DNA of 64,000 nucleotides from Myxococcales bacterium (GCA_013297655.1 JAAFHV010000003.1:1-64000), one strand, 5' to 3'. Shown: positions 1-8,982, numbered from the stretch's first letter. Translations and numbers: made by a program. The notes: a model not told the origin generated them from the sequence alone.

Positions 1-755
1 AGGACACGGTTCTCGTTCGAGTCGACGAACGCCACGTTCGCGGAGCAGACGGTCTCTTTTCCTTCGACGACGATGCCGCCGGCGACCTTGTTCGCGACGA
101 GCTTCGCGTTGTTGCCGCGGATGGTCAGCTTGCCGAAGATGGTGCACTCGGCGATGACGGCGTTGTTGCCATCGACGAGGAAATCTCCGAACACCTCGCA
201 CAAGACGGCGGTCGCGTTGTTCCCGCGCACCTCGACGTTCTTCTGGACCGTGACGCCGCGGAGAGAGAAGTTGTTTCCCTCTGCCGTCACGCTTCCGCCG
301 ATGACGGAGACGCCGGGCCCTTGGCCATAGACGGTCACGTTGTTGCCGGCGGACGCGACGTTGCCGACGATGTCCACGCCGTCCGCGACGCCGTCGAGCG
401 TGACGACCGCCTTGTTGTCTTTGCCGAGCTCGACGTTGCCAGTCGACTCGGTAGGCGCGGTCGCGTCGGCGAGCGGGGGATAACAGACGATCTCGACCAC
501 GTTGCCGTTCGGGTCGACGATGATGTCGGCGCGCGCGCCGGGGCCGCATTTGTCTTGCGGCTTCACGCACGTGGACCCGACGTTCACGCAGTCGCTTCCC
601 GTCGGCGTCGCGAGCACCGTGCCCTTGCCGTCACCGACGACGACCGTGCGGTCCGCCGCGCCCGTGAAAGGTGTGCCGAGCTCGGATGGCGAAGCGCCCC
701 CGCAGGCGACGACGACGGCCGATACCAATGCTGTGGAAATGACGAAGGTGCGCAT
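1..755 (-). CDS. DUF3060-like repeat lipoprotein, 3' end outside window
   Basis: Read on the minus strand from ATG at 755, with GGAG about 8 bases upstream. About 251 codons are visible and no stop is reached before the window edge, so the protein is partial. The N-terminus is a lipoprotein signal (hydrophobic stretch then a VVAC lipobox, Cys at residue 18), so it should be membrane anchored outside the cytoplasm. The second half has a recurring Gly-Asn-Asn unit (GNNVTV, GNNFSL, GNNATA, GNNAVI, GNNAKL) spaced about 20 residues apart. This is typical of DUF3060-type parallel beta-helix proteins. Function unknown; structural or surface role is inference. Confidence 0.8.
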   Translation of the reverse strand, partial: MRTFVISTALVSAVVVACGGASPSELGTPFTGAADRTVVVGDGKGTVLATPTGSDCVNVGSTCVKPQDKCGPGARADIIVDPNGNVVEIVCYPPLADATAPTESTGNVELGKDNKAVVTLDGVADGVDIVGNVASAGNNVTVYGQGPGVSVIGGSVTAEGNNFSLRGVTVQKNVEVRGNNATAVLCEVFGDFLVDGNNAVIAECTIFGKLTIRGNNAKLVANKVAGGIVVEGKETVCSANVAFVDSNENRV

Positions 756-1290
756 AGGAAGCTCCTCTTTGCTCGAAGGGTTCGACGCGAAGCCAGGCGG
801 GCTCGACTTCACGAAGGTTGCGCTGGACGATCGGGGGGAGAATCTGCACCGGCGCGCGCTCCCGCGCCATTGGTCGACCCGCTGACCACCAGGTGAACTA
901 CGGGCCATCGTGTGGTCGCCGCGATCGAAAAAAAGATCAGTTGGTCGTGCCGCTGACCAGCTCGAAGGGCCATGCCCGCCGATCGTTGCGAGCTCGGCAT
1001 CCGTGAACCGCGAGCAACGGATCTAGGCGCGGCATTCGAGCAGCACCGACGGCGCCACGAGACCAAGGATGCGTGGCGAGCGTATCGCCTCACCCTCCGT
1101 TGACGAGTGATTCGTCGCGCGTGGTGGAGCCGCCGGCCTCGAACGCGTGCGCAGTCTAGAGGCACGGGCACGAACGCCGAGCCCTCGCCGCGGCTCATTC
1201 GAGCAAGAATATTCGCGATTTCGGCGAGAGTGGTCGCTCGGGTGACCATCGACCGATCCTCGCGGCTCCGTCGGCGTTATCGTAGAGTGG
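756..1290. other. Intergenic region with paired operator-like repeats
   Basis: This 535-base gap separates the divergent lipoprotein (minus) and FHA-sigma54 activator (plus). I see no convincing gene in it. It contains two near-identical 19-base repeats, listed separately. Apparent ORFs here lack ribosome binding sites and have the composition of antisense or noncoding frames. Confidence 0.6.
870..959. promoter_or_regulatory. Two direct copies of a TGGTC-N8-GACCA dyad
   Basis: Copies at 870-888 and 941-959 match at 17 of 19 positions, with starts 71 bases apart, about seven helical turns. Each contains the dyad TGGTC-N8-GACCA. Paired dyads in a divergent promoter region look like a binding site for a dimeric regulator of the lipoprotein gene, the FHA activator, or both. 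Which protein binds is not shown. Confidence 0.5.
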
Positions 1291-2649
1291 ATGACAGTGA
1301 CCGAAGCGACCGACCATCGCACCGTGGCGAGCCCCCGCAGCTCGGGCTCGTTCTCGACTTCTCTGCGCTTGCGGGTGAAGGGCGGCCCCGGGGGCGAGCG
1401 CGCGCTCGCGCTGCTCCGCGCGGCGTCTACCGTGGGGCGCCACTCCACGTGCGATCTCGCGCTCGCCGATCCGCAGGTCAGCGGGCTTCACCTCCACCTC
1501 ACGCTCGAGGGCGATCGCCTGCGCCTTCGCGACGCCGGCAGCACGAACGGCACCTGGCTCGCAGGTCAGCGGATCTACGACGTCGAGCTCGGACCCGGCG
1601 CGGAGATCGTCGTCGGCTCGACCACCCTCGTGGTGGAGCTCGACGAGAGCGCCACGGTCCACGCCGTCGAAGCCCCGTCCGAGTCGTTCGGCGAGCTCGT
1701 GGGAGCCTCGCGCGTGATGCGCGAGCTCTTCGCACTCCTCGAACGAATCGCGCCGAAGGAGCTCACTGTGCTCGTTCTCGGCGAGACGGGCACCGGCAAA
1801 GAGTCCGTCGCGCGTTCCGTCCACGCAGGCTCGAAGCGCGCCGCGGAGCCCTTCGTCGTCGTCGATTGCACCGCGCTTCCAGAGGCGCTGGCCGAGTCGC
1901 TGCTGTTCGGGCACGAGAAGGGCGCGTTCACCGGCGCGACGGAGCGACGAATTGGGTTCTTCGAGGCCGCGCGTGGAGGCACGCTCTTCCTCGACGAGGT
2001 GGGCGAGCTCCCCGGCCCGCTGCAATCGAAATTCCTCCGCGTCCTCGAGCGACGGGAGATCGTTCGCGTCGGGAGCCAAACGCCGGTCCCGGTCGACATT
2101 CGTGTCGTCGCCGCGACGAACCGCGATCTGCGCAACGAAATCGAGAAGGGTCGCTTTCGTGAGGATCTCTACTTCCGACTCGCGCAGGTCCGGGTCACGC
2201 TGCCCTCCCTCCGCGATCGACCGGAAGACATTCCGCTCTTGTGCCGAAAGCTGCTGGAACGCGCGCAATCGGACGCCATGATCGAGCACGAGGCGCTCGC
2301 GTTCCTGACCACGCAACCTTGGCCCGGCAACGTGCGCGAGCTCGCGAACGCCCTCCTCCGCGCGGGCGCGCTCTCGTCCGACGGGATTATTCGCAGGGAA
2401 GACTTGGCGGGAGAGGGCTTCGGCGCGCGCGCCGACAAGGAGCCCCCGCCGTTCGATCTCATCGGCACCTTCGCGGACGCGAAGGAACGCGCGATCGACC
2501 GCTTCGAGAAGGCGTATCTTTCCATGCTGATGCGACGGTGCAAAGGCAACCTCTCCCGTGCCTCGCGCGAGGCCGAGCTCGCGCGCCATCACCTCCGCGA
2601 CCTACTGAAAAAGCGCGCTCTCTACGGCGTGGACCATGGCGACGAATAG
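1291..2649 (+). CDS. FHA-domain sigma54-dependent transcriptional activator
   Basis: A 452-residue enhancer-binding protein that should open sigma54 promoters using ATP. Residues about 35-115 form an FHA domain (GRHS, then SGLH and GSTNG signatures), which binds phosphothreonine. The AAA+ core follows: Walker A GETGTGKE at 164-171, the sigma54-contacting GAFTGA loop at 211-216, Walker B ending LFLDEV near 232-237, and a PWPGNVREL motif near 343-351. A Fis-type helix-turn-helix ends the protein (about 415-445). There is no response-regulator receiver. The FHA domain and the Ser/Thr kinase gene three genes downstream suggest control by phosphorylation, as known for FHA-activator/kinase pairs in myxobacteria; the pairing here is inferred. 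It overlaps the next gene by 14 bases. Confidence 0.92.
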   Translation: MTVTEATDHRTVASPRSSGSFSTSLRLRVKGGPGGERALALLRAASTVGRHSTCDLALADPQVSGLHLHLTLEGDRLRLRDAGSTNGTWLAGQRIYDVELGPGAEIVVGSTTLVVELDESATVHAVEAPSESFGELVGASRVMRELFALLERIAPKELTVLVLGETGTGKESVARSVHAGSKRAAEPFVVVDCTALPEALAESLLFGHEKGAFTGATERRIGFFEAARGGTLFLDEVGELPGPLQSKFLRVLERREIVRVGSQTPVPVDIRVVAATNRDLRNEIEKGRFREDLYFRLAQVRVTLPSLRDRPEDIPLLCRKLLERAQSDAMIEHEALAFLTTQPWPGNVRELANALLRAGALSSDGIIRREDLAGEGFGARADKEPPPFDLIGTFADAKERAIDRFEKAYLSMLMRRCKGNLSRASREAELARHHLRDLLKKRALYGVDHGDE

Positions 2650-3628
2650 GCACATACGAACCACGCTGATCGCCGTCGCGCTGCTCTGCGCGATCGGGGC
2701 GACGCGCACCGCGCGAGGCGACGAGGTGGACGACGCACGCAAGACGTTCACCTCCGCCTACACCGACGAGAAGGCGGGCCACTTCGGCGAGGCGCTCGAG
2801 AAATTTCGCGTGGTACAGCGCACCAAAGACACCACCTCCGTTCGCTACCGCATCGCCGCGTGCCTCGACGGATTGCATCGCATGCAGAATGCACACGATG
2901 CATACCTCGCCGTCGCAGAGGTCGCGAAGCCGGAAGACGCCTCCGTCGTCGAGAGCGCCCGCGCACGCGCCAAAGAGATCGAGGCCCGCCTCGGCGAGCT
3001 CGCTCTGCGCGTCGACGGCGCGGCCTCCGAATCGAACGCGATCATCGACGGCGTGACGCGTCCGCTCAAGGGCGGGGCGGGCTCGTACTACCTAGAGCCC
3101 GGCCCTCACCGGGTCGCGATCGAGGCGGGCGCCGAGCCGAGCGTCGAGACCACCATCGCGGTCGAGGCCGGACGAACCACCGTCCTCGTGCTCGACCGCC
3201 GCGGCCGAGCGGCGTCCGCGCCGACCCCGCCACCTACCGGCGCGCCCGCAGCGCCGCCCGCGCCGCCTGCCGGCACGAGCCCAGTCGACAGCGGCCCTAG
3301 CTCCACGCGAACGATCGGCGCGATCGGAGTCGGGCTCGGCGTGGCGCTCGTCGTAGGCTCCGTGATCGCGTTCGTGGTCCGCGAATCCAGCATCTCCGAT
3401 ATCGAAACGGCGTGCCCCGAAGGACGCTGCCCCCGCAGCCGCGAGGGCGACGTGACCTCGGCGTCTTCGCGCGCGCGCACGCTCCTCCCCGTCGCGATCG
3501 TGACGGGAGCGACGGGGGTCTCGCTGCTCGGGGGCGGGCTCTATTTCGCGCTCCGGCCAACCACGTCGCGCAGCGGCTCCGCGGTCGCGATCGACGCGAT
3601 GTCTTTCGATCTCGGAGGCTCGTTTTGA
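2636..3628 (+). CDS. Exported TPR-like protein with two C-terminal membrane segments
   Basis: 330 residues. It starts inside the end of the FHA activator gene (14-base overlap), so translation is probably coupled. A signal peptide covers about residues 1-28, ending near TARG. Residues 30-115 are helical and TPR-like, with the repeat feature of Ala/Tyr-rich helices (GHFGEALEKF). Residues 120-185 are beta-rich and resemble the PEGA-type domain seen in myxobacterial envelope proteins. A Pro/Ala linker follows (about 195-215), then hydrophobic segments at about 226-248 and 284-306 flanking a loop with two cysteines. Likely an envelope protein working with the kinase and activator of the same unit; exact role unknown. 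Confidence 0.85.
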   Translation: MATNRHIRTTLIAVALLCAIGATRTARGDEVDDARKTFTSAYTDEKAGHFGEALEKFRVVQRTKDTTSVRYRIAACLDGLHRMQNAHDAYLAVAEVAKPEDASVVESARARAKEIEARLGELALRVDGAASESNAIIDGVTRPLKGGAGSYYLEPGPHRVAIEAGAEPSVETTIAVEAGRTTVLVLDRRGRAASAPTPPPTGAPAAPPAPPAGTSPVDSGPSSTRTIGAIGVGLGVALVVGSVIAFVVRESSISDIETACPEGRCPRSREGDVTSASSRARTLLPVAIVTGATGVSLLGGGLYFALRPTTSRSGSAVAIDAMSFDLGGSF

Positions 3629-4002
3629 GGATCCCTCGAGGCATGATTGCGTGGGTCTTCCTCGGTCCCTGCGCGTGGAGCTGCAGCTCGATCCCGAGCG
3701 TGGTCTTCGTCGACGAGAGCGACGCGAGCTCGCCGGACGCCGCTTCGAGCTCCGCTCCGGACGGCGGCAAGGACGGCTCCGTCACGCCGTTGCTCGACGC
3801 CGCGACGAGCGCGGACGCCGCGAGCGGATGTCCTACGAGGCCCCCTCCCTATGCCCAGGTGTGCTGTGGGAGTGTGCCGTGCTCGGGGGCATGCGACGAA
3901 GGCTGCCCGACCTGCCAAGCCTCCTGCGGGGCCGCCGAAGCCTGTTGCGCAAAGCGAAACAACGTGGTGTGCCGACCGCGCGAGGGATTCTCGTGCAACT
4001 AG
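3625..4002 (+). CDS. Small Cys-rich lipoprotein, probable TTG start
   Basis: I choose a TTG start at 3625, overlapping the previous stop as TTGA. It adds positively charged residues (RIPRG) before the hydrophobic core and gives a better lipoprotein signal ending at a WSC lipobox. The alternative ATG at 3643 leaves almost no n-region. The 125-residue product has an Asp/Ala/Ser-rich linker and a C-terminal part with about a dozen cysteines (CCGSVPC, CDEGC, CQASC, EACC), expected to be disulfide-bonded outside the cytoplasm. No family recognised. It lies between the TPR protein and the kinase and overlaps the latter by 10 bases. Confidence 0.7.
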   Translation: MRIPRGMIAWVFLGPCAWSCSSIPSVVFVDESDASSPDAASSSAPDGGKDGSVTPLLDAATSADAASGCPTRPPPYAQVCCGSVPCSGACDEGCPTCQASCGAAEACCAKRNNVVCRPREGFSCN

Positions 4003-5276
4003 CCCACGAGGGCCGGCGCCACGGCCACTACGTCATCGATCGTGCGATCGGGAGAGGCGGGATGGCGACCGTCTTCGCGGCGACGAACGAGCGCACTGGC
4101 GCCGACGTCGCGCTGAAGATCGTGAAGGCGGAGCACTCGGAAGAGGCACGCGCGCGCTTCGAGCACGAAGCCACGATCGCGGGGAAGCTCCACCATAAGC
4201 ACGTCGTGCGGGTCTACGATTTCCTGTCGGAGCCCGGCGGAGTCGCCATCTTGGTGATGGAGCGGCTCCGCGGAGAGGGCCTCGCCGCGCTGCTCGCGAG
4301 GCGCGAGAAGCTCACCCCGATCGAGGCGCTCGCGGTCGTGCTGCCGGTCCTGGCTGCGCTCGGCCATACGCATCGCCACGGCATCGTTCATCGCGACGTG
4401 AAGGCGTCGAACGTTTTCGTCGCGCTCGAGGGCGACGCGGTGGTCCCCAAGCTCCTCGATTTCGGGATCGCGACGAGGCCGCTCACGAGCCCGAACCTCA
4501 CCGCGGACGACGAGGTGCTCGGCACGCCCTCTGCGATGTCGCCCGAGCAGATCCGCGGCGACGAGGTCCTCGACGGTCGTAGCGATCTGTTCTCGGTCGC
4601 ATCCCTCATCATCGAGCTTCTGACCGGCACCGCGCCGTTTGCCGCAAAAACAGCGCCCGCGACGCTCGTCGCGGTGCTCGAGCGGGAGATCGACCCGGCG
4701 CCGGAGATCCCGGATCGCATGTTCGTAGAGCTCGCCCGCGCGCTACGAAAAGTGCCATACGAACGGCACGCGTCCGCCGAGGAGCTCGCGAGCGCGCTTC
4801 GCCTCTCGGTCGACGATTGCAGCGACGAAGCGCTCGAGAAGGCGCTCCGTGCGCTCGCGCCGAACGACGTAACCGAGGCGCCGCTCCACGCGTTCGCGAC
4901 CGGGGGCACCTCCCGTGTGCGGCGGCCAGCGGCGCGTCGACGCGACACGAAGACCATCGTGGTCCTCGGCGCGGTCGCGGCCGTGACCATCGTGGTCGCG
5001 TTCCTCTTCGGCACCCGAAACGGGCAACAAGACGCGGCCCGCGGCGCTTTGCCGACGCCGTCCACCCCGCCGTCGTCCGGCGCCTCTTCATCGCCTGCAT
5101 CGCCTGCATCACCTGCCGCACCAGGAACCGCGGTCGCGCCGTCGGGCGTCGTCACGACGACCGCGAGCGCCCCGAGCGCTGGCCTTGCAGGCTCGGCTTC
5201 GATGACCGCGCCTGCCCCCGCAAAATCGAACAAGCCTCGCGCGACGAAGCCCGTCGCGACACGTCCGGACTTCTGA
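3993..5276 (+). CDS. Membrane-anchored Hanks-type Ser/Thr protein kinase
   Basis: 427 residues from GTG at 3993, the only start that keeps the whole kinase fold; it overlaps the lipoprotein gene by 10 bases. Signatures are a glycine loop IGRGGMATVF near residue 19, catalytic Lys in VALKIVK, HRDVKASNVF in the catalytic loop, LDFGIA and SPEQI. After the catalytic domain come a linker, one transmembrane helix at about 321-341 and an Ala/Pro/Ser-rich tail outside the membrane. The arrangement resembles PknB-type receptor kinases but lacks PASTA repeats. As last gene of an overlapping four-gene unit that begins with an FHA activator, it is the obvious candidate to phosphorylate a partner recognised by that FHA domain (inference). 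Confidence 0.93.
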   Translation: MQLAHEGRRHGHYVIDRAIGRGGMATVFAATNERTGADVALKIVKAEHSEEARARFEHEATIAGKLHHKHVVRVYDFLSEPGGVAILVMERLRGEGLAALLARREKLTPIEALAVVLPVLAALGHTHRHGIVHRDVKASNVFVALEGDAVVPKLLDFGIATRPLTSPNLTADDEVLGTPSAMSPEQIRGDEVLDGRSDLFSVASLIIELLTGTAPFAAKTAPATLVAVLEREIDPAPEIPDRMFVELARALRKVPYERHASAEELASALRLSVDDCSDEALEKALRALAPNDVTEAPLHAFATGGTSRVRRPAARRRDTKTIVVLGAVAAVTIVVAFLFGTRNGQQDAARGALPTPSTPPSSGASSSPASPASPAAPGTAVAPSGVVTTTASAPSAGLAGSASMTAPAPAKSNKPRATKPVATRPDF

Positions 5277-5298
5277 CTTCTGACTCACCGCCGTCGTT

Positions 5299-5733
5299 TC
5301 ACGCACACATGCAGTCGATCCGTCGACCGGTTGCACGCCCCGGGTTGCCGTTGCATGTGGGGCTCGCGCTGCAGTACGGAGGCGGCGGGCTCGTGACGCA
5401 GCCGGCGGGCGTAGGGCCACCATCGCCGAGGCACATGCCACTCTGCGTACCCGACGGACATGCCCCGTTCTCCGTGGGTATGCAAATGGGCAGGATGCCA
5501 CCGGAGCAGGGCACGATGCAGTACTCCGTCGCGCTGCACGTGGTGCTCCCACATGCGAGCGGCCCGGTCGCTTCGGGGCTCGCGTCTCGTGCGTCGCTTC
5601 CGGCGTCGGACGCGGTCGGCTCGGCGGCGTCCGCGCTTTCGGCGGTGCCTCCGTCTACGCCATTCTCGGACACTGTGCTTCCGCAGGCAGAGAGGAGGAG
5701 CACCGCAAACAGGAGGGAGCCTTGCCACTTCAT
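5299..5733 (-). CDS. Small Cys-rich lipoprotein
   Basis: 144 residues starting at ATG 5733 (minus). The signal peptide has Lys/Trp/Gln followed by a hydrophobic run and the lipobox LSAC (Cys near 17). An Asp/Ala/Ser/Glu linker leads into a domain with about ten cysteines in short spacings, such as ACGSTTC and YCIVPC, typical of small disulfide-knotted domains on secreted proteins of this group. It runs convergent to the kinase gene. A reading frame continuing upstream to 6786 is antisense to the next gene and is not used. Function unknown. Confidence 0.8.
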   Translation of the reverse strand: MKWQGSLLFAVLLLSACGSTVSENGVDGGTAESADAAEPTASDAGSDARDASPEATGPLACGSTTCSATEYCIVPCSGGILPICIPTENGACPSGTQSGMCLGDGGPTPAGCVTSPPPPYCSASPTCNGNPGRATGRRIDCMCA

Positions 5734-6114
5734 GGCCACGGCTTTGCACCTTCCGTACCCCACCTCACCGCTCCAAATCGGTGGAGACGAGCGTAACGAA
5801 CGTGCCATCGCGTGCCGAGCAACGACTCCGGCACCATGGAACGCACCGCTCGAGCACGACATGAACGTGGCGTGAAAACGGGCCGTCACGCGACGCGCGG
5901 GCGGTGAAACGTCGATGAATCGAGGGGCTCGCGCTAGCAGCTCACGATCCGATTCGTCACTGTCGTGAACATGCACGAGACCTTCAGAGAGACCATCGGT
6001 GCCCCCACGCTCGGCGAGGGTACTGCGCCCAGCGAACGTTCCGAGAGCACGGGTCACCCGTATCGGCCAGAGCCTAGTTGGCAGTCGGAGGCGATACCAC
6101 GCCGAGGCCGCACG

Positions 6115-7917
6115 ATGACGGCGCGACCTCGCGAGCTCGTCGCGGCGCTCGCTCTCGTCGCGGCCGCCGACACCGTGGTCCGCCGCTCGGCGAGCTTGAC
6201 GGTCGGCGGCCCTGGGGTCGCCCTCTTCGTCCTCTTCGTCGCGGCCGTCGTCGTCGTGGCGGCGCGCGCGCGACTGCGGGCGACGCGGACGTTCGTGATC
6301 GCCGGTATCCTCGTCGCCCTCGCGCTCCGCTGCGCCTATGGCTCGAACGAGGGTGTGCTCGCGATCTCCGTGCTCGCCGTTCCCGCCTTCGCGCTCGCCA
6401 TGCGGAGCCGAACGGCGTCGACCGCCGACGTCGTGGCATCCGCCGGGGCCACGTTCGTGACGACCCACACGCGGCTCGCGGCTGCGTTCCGCGGTGTGCG
6501 CGACCTGCTCGCCTCGAGACGGGAGACGAAGACGAGCGAACGTTTGGCCCAGGTGCTGGTGCCGCTCCTCCTCGCCGGCCTCTTCGTCGCCATTTTTGCG
6601 CTCGCGAACCCGCTCGTAGGGGCGTGGCTCGACAGAGCGACGCGCGCCGTCGCGATACCCGGGATCGAGGACCTCGTCTTTTGGTTCGTCACGCTCGTGG
6701 GCAGTGTCCTCCTGTTGCGCCCGGCGTTGAAGCGCCTCCCCCTCGCCGCCTCCGCCGACACGACGAGCGGCGCGACGGATGGCCAAGTCGCACTCGCACG
6801 AAACACGCTCGTGGCACTAAATGCCATATTTCTCCTCGAGAACGTGCTCGACGCGACGTACCTGTGGGCGGGCTCGCCGCCGCCGGGTGTGAGCGAGCGC
6901 GCGTATGCGCACGAGGGAGCGGCGTGGCTCACGGTCGCGCTCGCGCTCGTCACGGTGGTGGTCGGAGTGCTCTTCCGCGGGCCGCTCGCGCACGATCCGA
7001 AGGCCAAAGCGACGCGCGTGCTCGCGTTCGTTTGGCTCGCGCAGGGCGTCGTGCTCGCGATCGGCACCTATCGAAGGCTCTGGATCCATATCCGAACGAG
7101 CGGCACTTCGAGCGTGCGCATTTTGGGTATCGTGGGCACGACCCTCGTCGTCGTTGCGCTCGTTCACGTCGGGTACAAGCTCCTCCGCAATCGCTCGTTC
7201 GTGTGGCTCCTCCGACGCCAGCTCGACGCGATCGCGCTAGGGCTCCTCGCGTTCGTGCTCGCGCCCACTCACCGCCTGTCGGCGCCGGTGAACCTCCGCC
7301 GCGTGATGGCGCACGAGTACCAAGCGCTCGTCCACGTGGAGGAAGAGGCGCGCGAGGCGGAGAGCGCGACGTCGTTTTTGCCCATGCTCGGGCACGACGA
7401 CGAGCGCATCCGGAGGGGCATCGCGGCGCTCCTCCTCGACGAGCGCGACCACCTGCGCGCCGCCTCCCTCCCTCGAATCACGAAGGACCAGCCCCTCGCC
7501 GAAGCGTGGGCGCTCCGCGAGCTCGACCTCGCCTCGCCGAGACTCGAGGCGGTGCTCGGCGACGTAGAGCGGGTCGACGCGATTCGTCAGTTCGAGTACA
7601 TCCGCAACTCGGCGATCGAGGGCGAAATCGCGCAATCGGAGATCTCCAAAGTGGAGCTCGCCGAGACGCGGTCGGAGCGAGCGTTGAAGCTGTGGCTCGC
7701 GGAGCAAGCGTCCTCGTCGCCTCCGCGACGCCTCGCCTCGCCGACACTCCCTTCGCTCGTGGAGACCACCGATCCGAACCGCCTCGAAGCCGACGTCGCG
7801 TTCGCCGCCTTCCCCTCGCCGACGCGCCTCGTGCTCACCCGTCCTCGCCCCGGCGAGGAGTGGCGCGTCGAAGAGAGCGTCACGATGACCGTCCCGATCC
7901 ATCCGCTCGCGCCTTGA
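6115..7917 (+). CDS. DUF4173-type polytopic membrane protein
   Basis: 600 residues from ATG 6115, which has GAGG seven bases upstream. An earlier in-frame ATG at 5971 adds only a hydrophilic stretch and has no clear ribosome site. Many hydrophobic helices fill residues 1-420, with features of the DUF4173 family: an Ala-Asn-Pro motif in a helix (FALANPLV), and later ERAYAHEGAAW preceding a helix. The last ~180 residues are hydrophilic and charged, probably cytoplasmic, with HEAT-like helical character. Located in the inner membrane; activity unknown. It overlaps the convergent WYL regulator gene by 38 bases. Confidence 0.82.
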   Translation: MTARPRELVAALALVAAADTVVRRSASLTVGGPGVALFVLFVAAVVVVAARARLRATRTFVIAGILVALALRCAYGSNEGVLAISVLAVPAFALAMRSRTASTADVVASAGATFVTTHTRLAAAFRGVRDLLASRRETKTSERLAQVLVPLLLAGLFVAIFALANPLVGAWLDRATRAVAIPGIEDLVFWFVTLVGSVLLLRPALKRLPLAASADTTSGATDGQVALARNTLVALNAIFLLENVLDATYLWAGSPPPGVSERAYAHEGAAWLTVALALVTVVVGVLFRGPLAHDPKAKATRVLAFVWLAQGVVLAIGTYRRLWIHIRTSGTSSVRILGIVGTTLVVVALVHVGYKLLRNRSFVWLLRRQLDAIALGLLAFVLAPTHRLSAPVNLRRVMAHEYQALVHVEEEAREAESATSFLPMLGHDDERIRRGIAALLLDERDHLRAASLPRITKDQPLAEAWALRELDLASPRLEAVLGDVERVDAIRQFEYIRNSAIEGEIAQSEISKVELAETRSERALKLWLAEQASSSPPRRLASPTLPSLVETTDPNRLEADVAFAAFPSPTRLVLTRPRPGEEWRVEESVTMTVPIHPLAP

Positions 7918-8950
7918 CGCCACGACCTCGCACGGCTCGAGGGTGGCGCTCTTTCGCCGCGCGAGCGCCGTTCTCGGGCTCCCGTCGTGACCGCAGCGCC
8001 GCCGCTGCCCGCACGAGCCGCGCCGCTTGCTCCTCGAGAAGTGGGGCGAGCGCGGGCGGATCGAGGAGCTCGAGCTCGACCCCGGAGTGGAGCGCGAGGG
8101 CGACCAACGCGTGGAGGGTGTCGCCACCGATGGTGAGCTGCGAGCGCTCCTCCGAGAGCGGCTCCAAAATGCCGACCCAGGACGGGACCTTCGCCGCGAG
8201 ATCGGCCACCGTGCCTGCGACCGCGAACGTCGCGCGATACTGGTACGGCGCAGTGGTGATCGAGCTCGCGACGTAAGCAGCGATGCCCCCCGGCGGCTCG
8301 CGCGGCGTGAAGCGACGCGCGTGGTCATCGATGCCAATCGACGTGATGCGATCGACGCGGAAGGTGCGAAAGTCCTCTCGGTCGACGTCCCACGCGGCGA
8401 GGTACCAACGACGCCCGCCGCTCGCGAGCACGAGGCGGAGCGGCTCCACGGTGCGCCGCGAGGCGGCGCCGTTGGCACCTTCGTACGCAAAACGGACCTC
8501 GATCTCGTCGCGGCACGCGGAGGCCAACGCGGCGAGGACGCGGAGGTCGACCGACTTTGCGCCCGGGAGCGCGCTCGTCGCGATTTCGATCGCGCCGAGC
8601 TTCCTTCGCGCTCGCGGGGGGAGCACCTGGTCGATCTTCGCGAGCGCGCGGAGGGCCACGTCTCCTCCGTCGTATGCGGTACCGGCGGAGGCACACAGCG
8701 CGACCGCGACCGCGACCGCCTCGTCGTCGTCGAGCAAGAGCGGCGGGGTGACCTTTCCATGTCCGAGCCGATATCCCCCACCCGGCCCCGACGACGACGT
8801 CACCGTGTATCCGAGGTCTCGCAGGCGATCCACGTCGCGCCGCAGCGTTCGCACGTCGACCTCGAGGCGCGCGCCGAGATCGGCCCCCGACCACTCCCGC
8901 CGTGACTGCAACAGCGACAACAGCCGGAGCACGCGCGTGGAGGGAGCCAT
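7880..8950 (-). CDS. WYL-domain transcriptional regulator
   Basis: 356 residues. The N-terminus is a winged helix-turn-helix of the DeoR/HTH_11 type (SGADLGARLEVDVRTLRRDVDRL at about 21-43 by position, not quoted further). It is followed by a WYL domain whose core reads RRWYLAAWDVDR, and a C-terminal extension. This is the YafY-like architecture; WYL domains sense small ligands or nucleic acids. It is divergently transcribed from the GFA-family gene, with 88 bases between starts and a perfect palindrome in that gap, which suggests it controls that gene and itself. The 3' end overlaps the DUF4173 gene on the other strand. Confidence 0.93.
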   Translation of the reverse strand: MAPSTRVLRLLSLLQSRREWSGADLGARLEVDVRTLRRDVDRLRDLGYTVTSSSGPGGGYRLGHGKVTPPLLLDDDEAVAVAVALCASAGTAYDGGDVALRALAKIDQVLPPRARRKLGAIEIATSALPGAKSVDLRVLAALASACRDEIEVRFAYEGANGAASRRTVEPLRLVLASGGRRWYLAAWDVDREDFRTFRVDRITSIGIDDHARRFTPREPPGGIAAYVASSITTAPYQYRATFAVAGTVADLAAKVPSWVGILEPLSEERSQLTIGGDTLHALVALALHSGVELELLDPPALAPLLEEQAARLVRAAAALRSRREPENGARAAKERHPRAVRGRGVKARADGSGRSS

Positions 8951-8967
8951 TCACGACGAATAATCGA

Positions 8968-8982
8968 GGACAGGATCTGTCC
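8968..8982. promoter_or_regulatory. Perfect palindrome, candidate WYL-regulator operator
   Basis: The 15-base sequence GGACAG-GAT-CTGTCC has perfect six-base arms. It lies in the 88-base gap between the divergent WYL regulator (start 8950) and the GFA gene (start 9039). Position and symmetry fit an operator for the adjacent regulator; binding is inferred. Confidence 0.6.

Noticed and set aside
294-299. GAFTGA changed to GSFTGA in the XylR-type activator (residues 294-299 of that protein) as a sign of lost sigma54 contact
   Set aside because: The start and end here are residue numbers. Ser at this position is found in active sigma54 activators, and the rest of the loop is intact.
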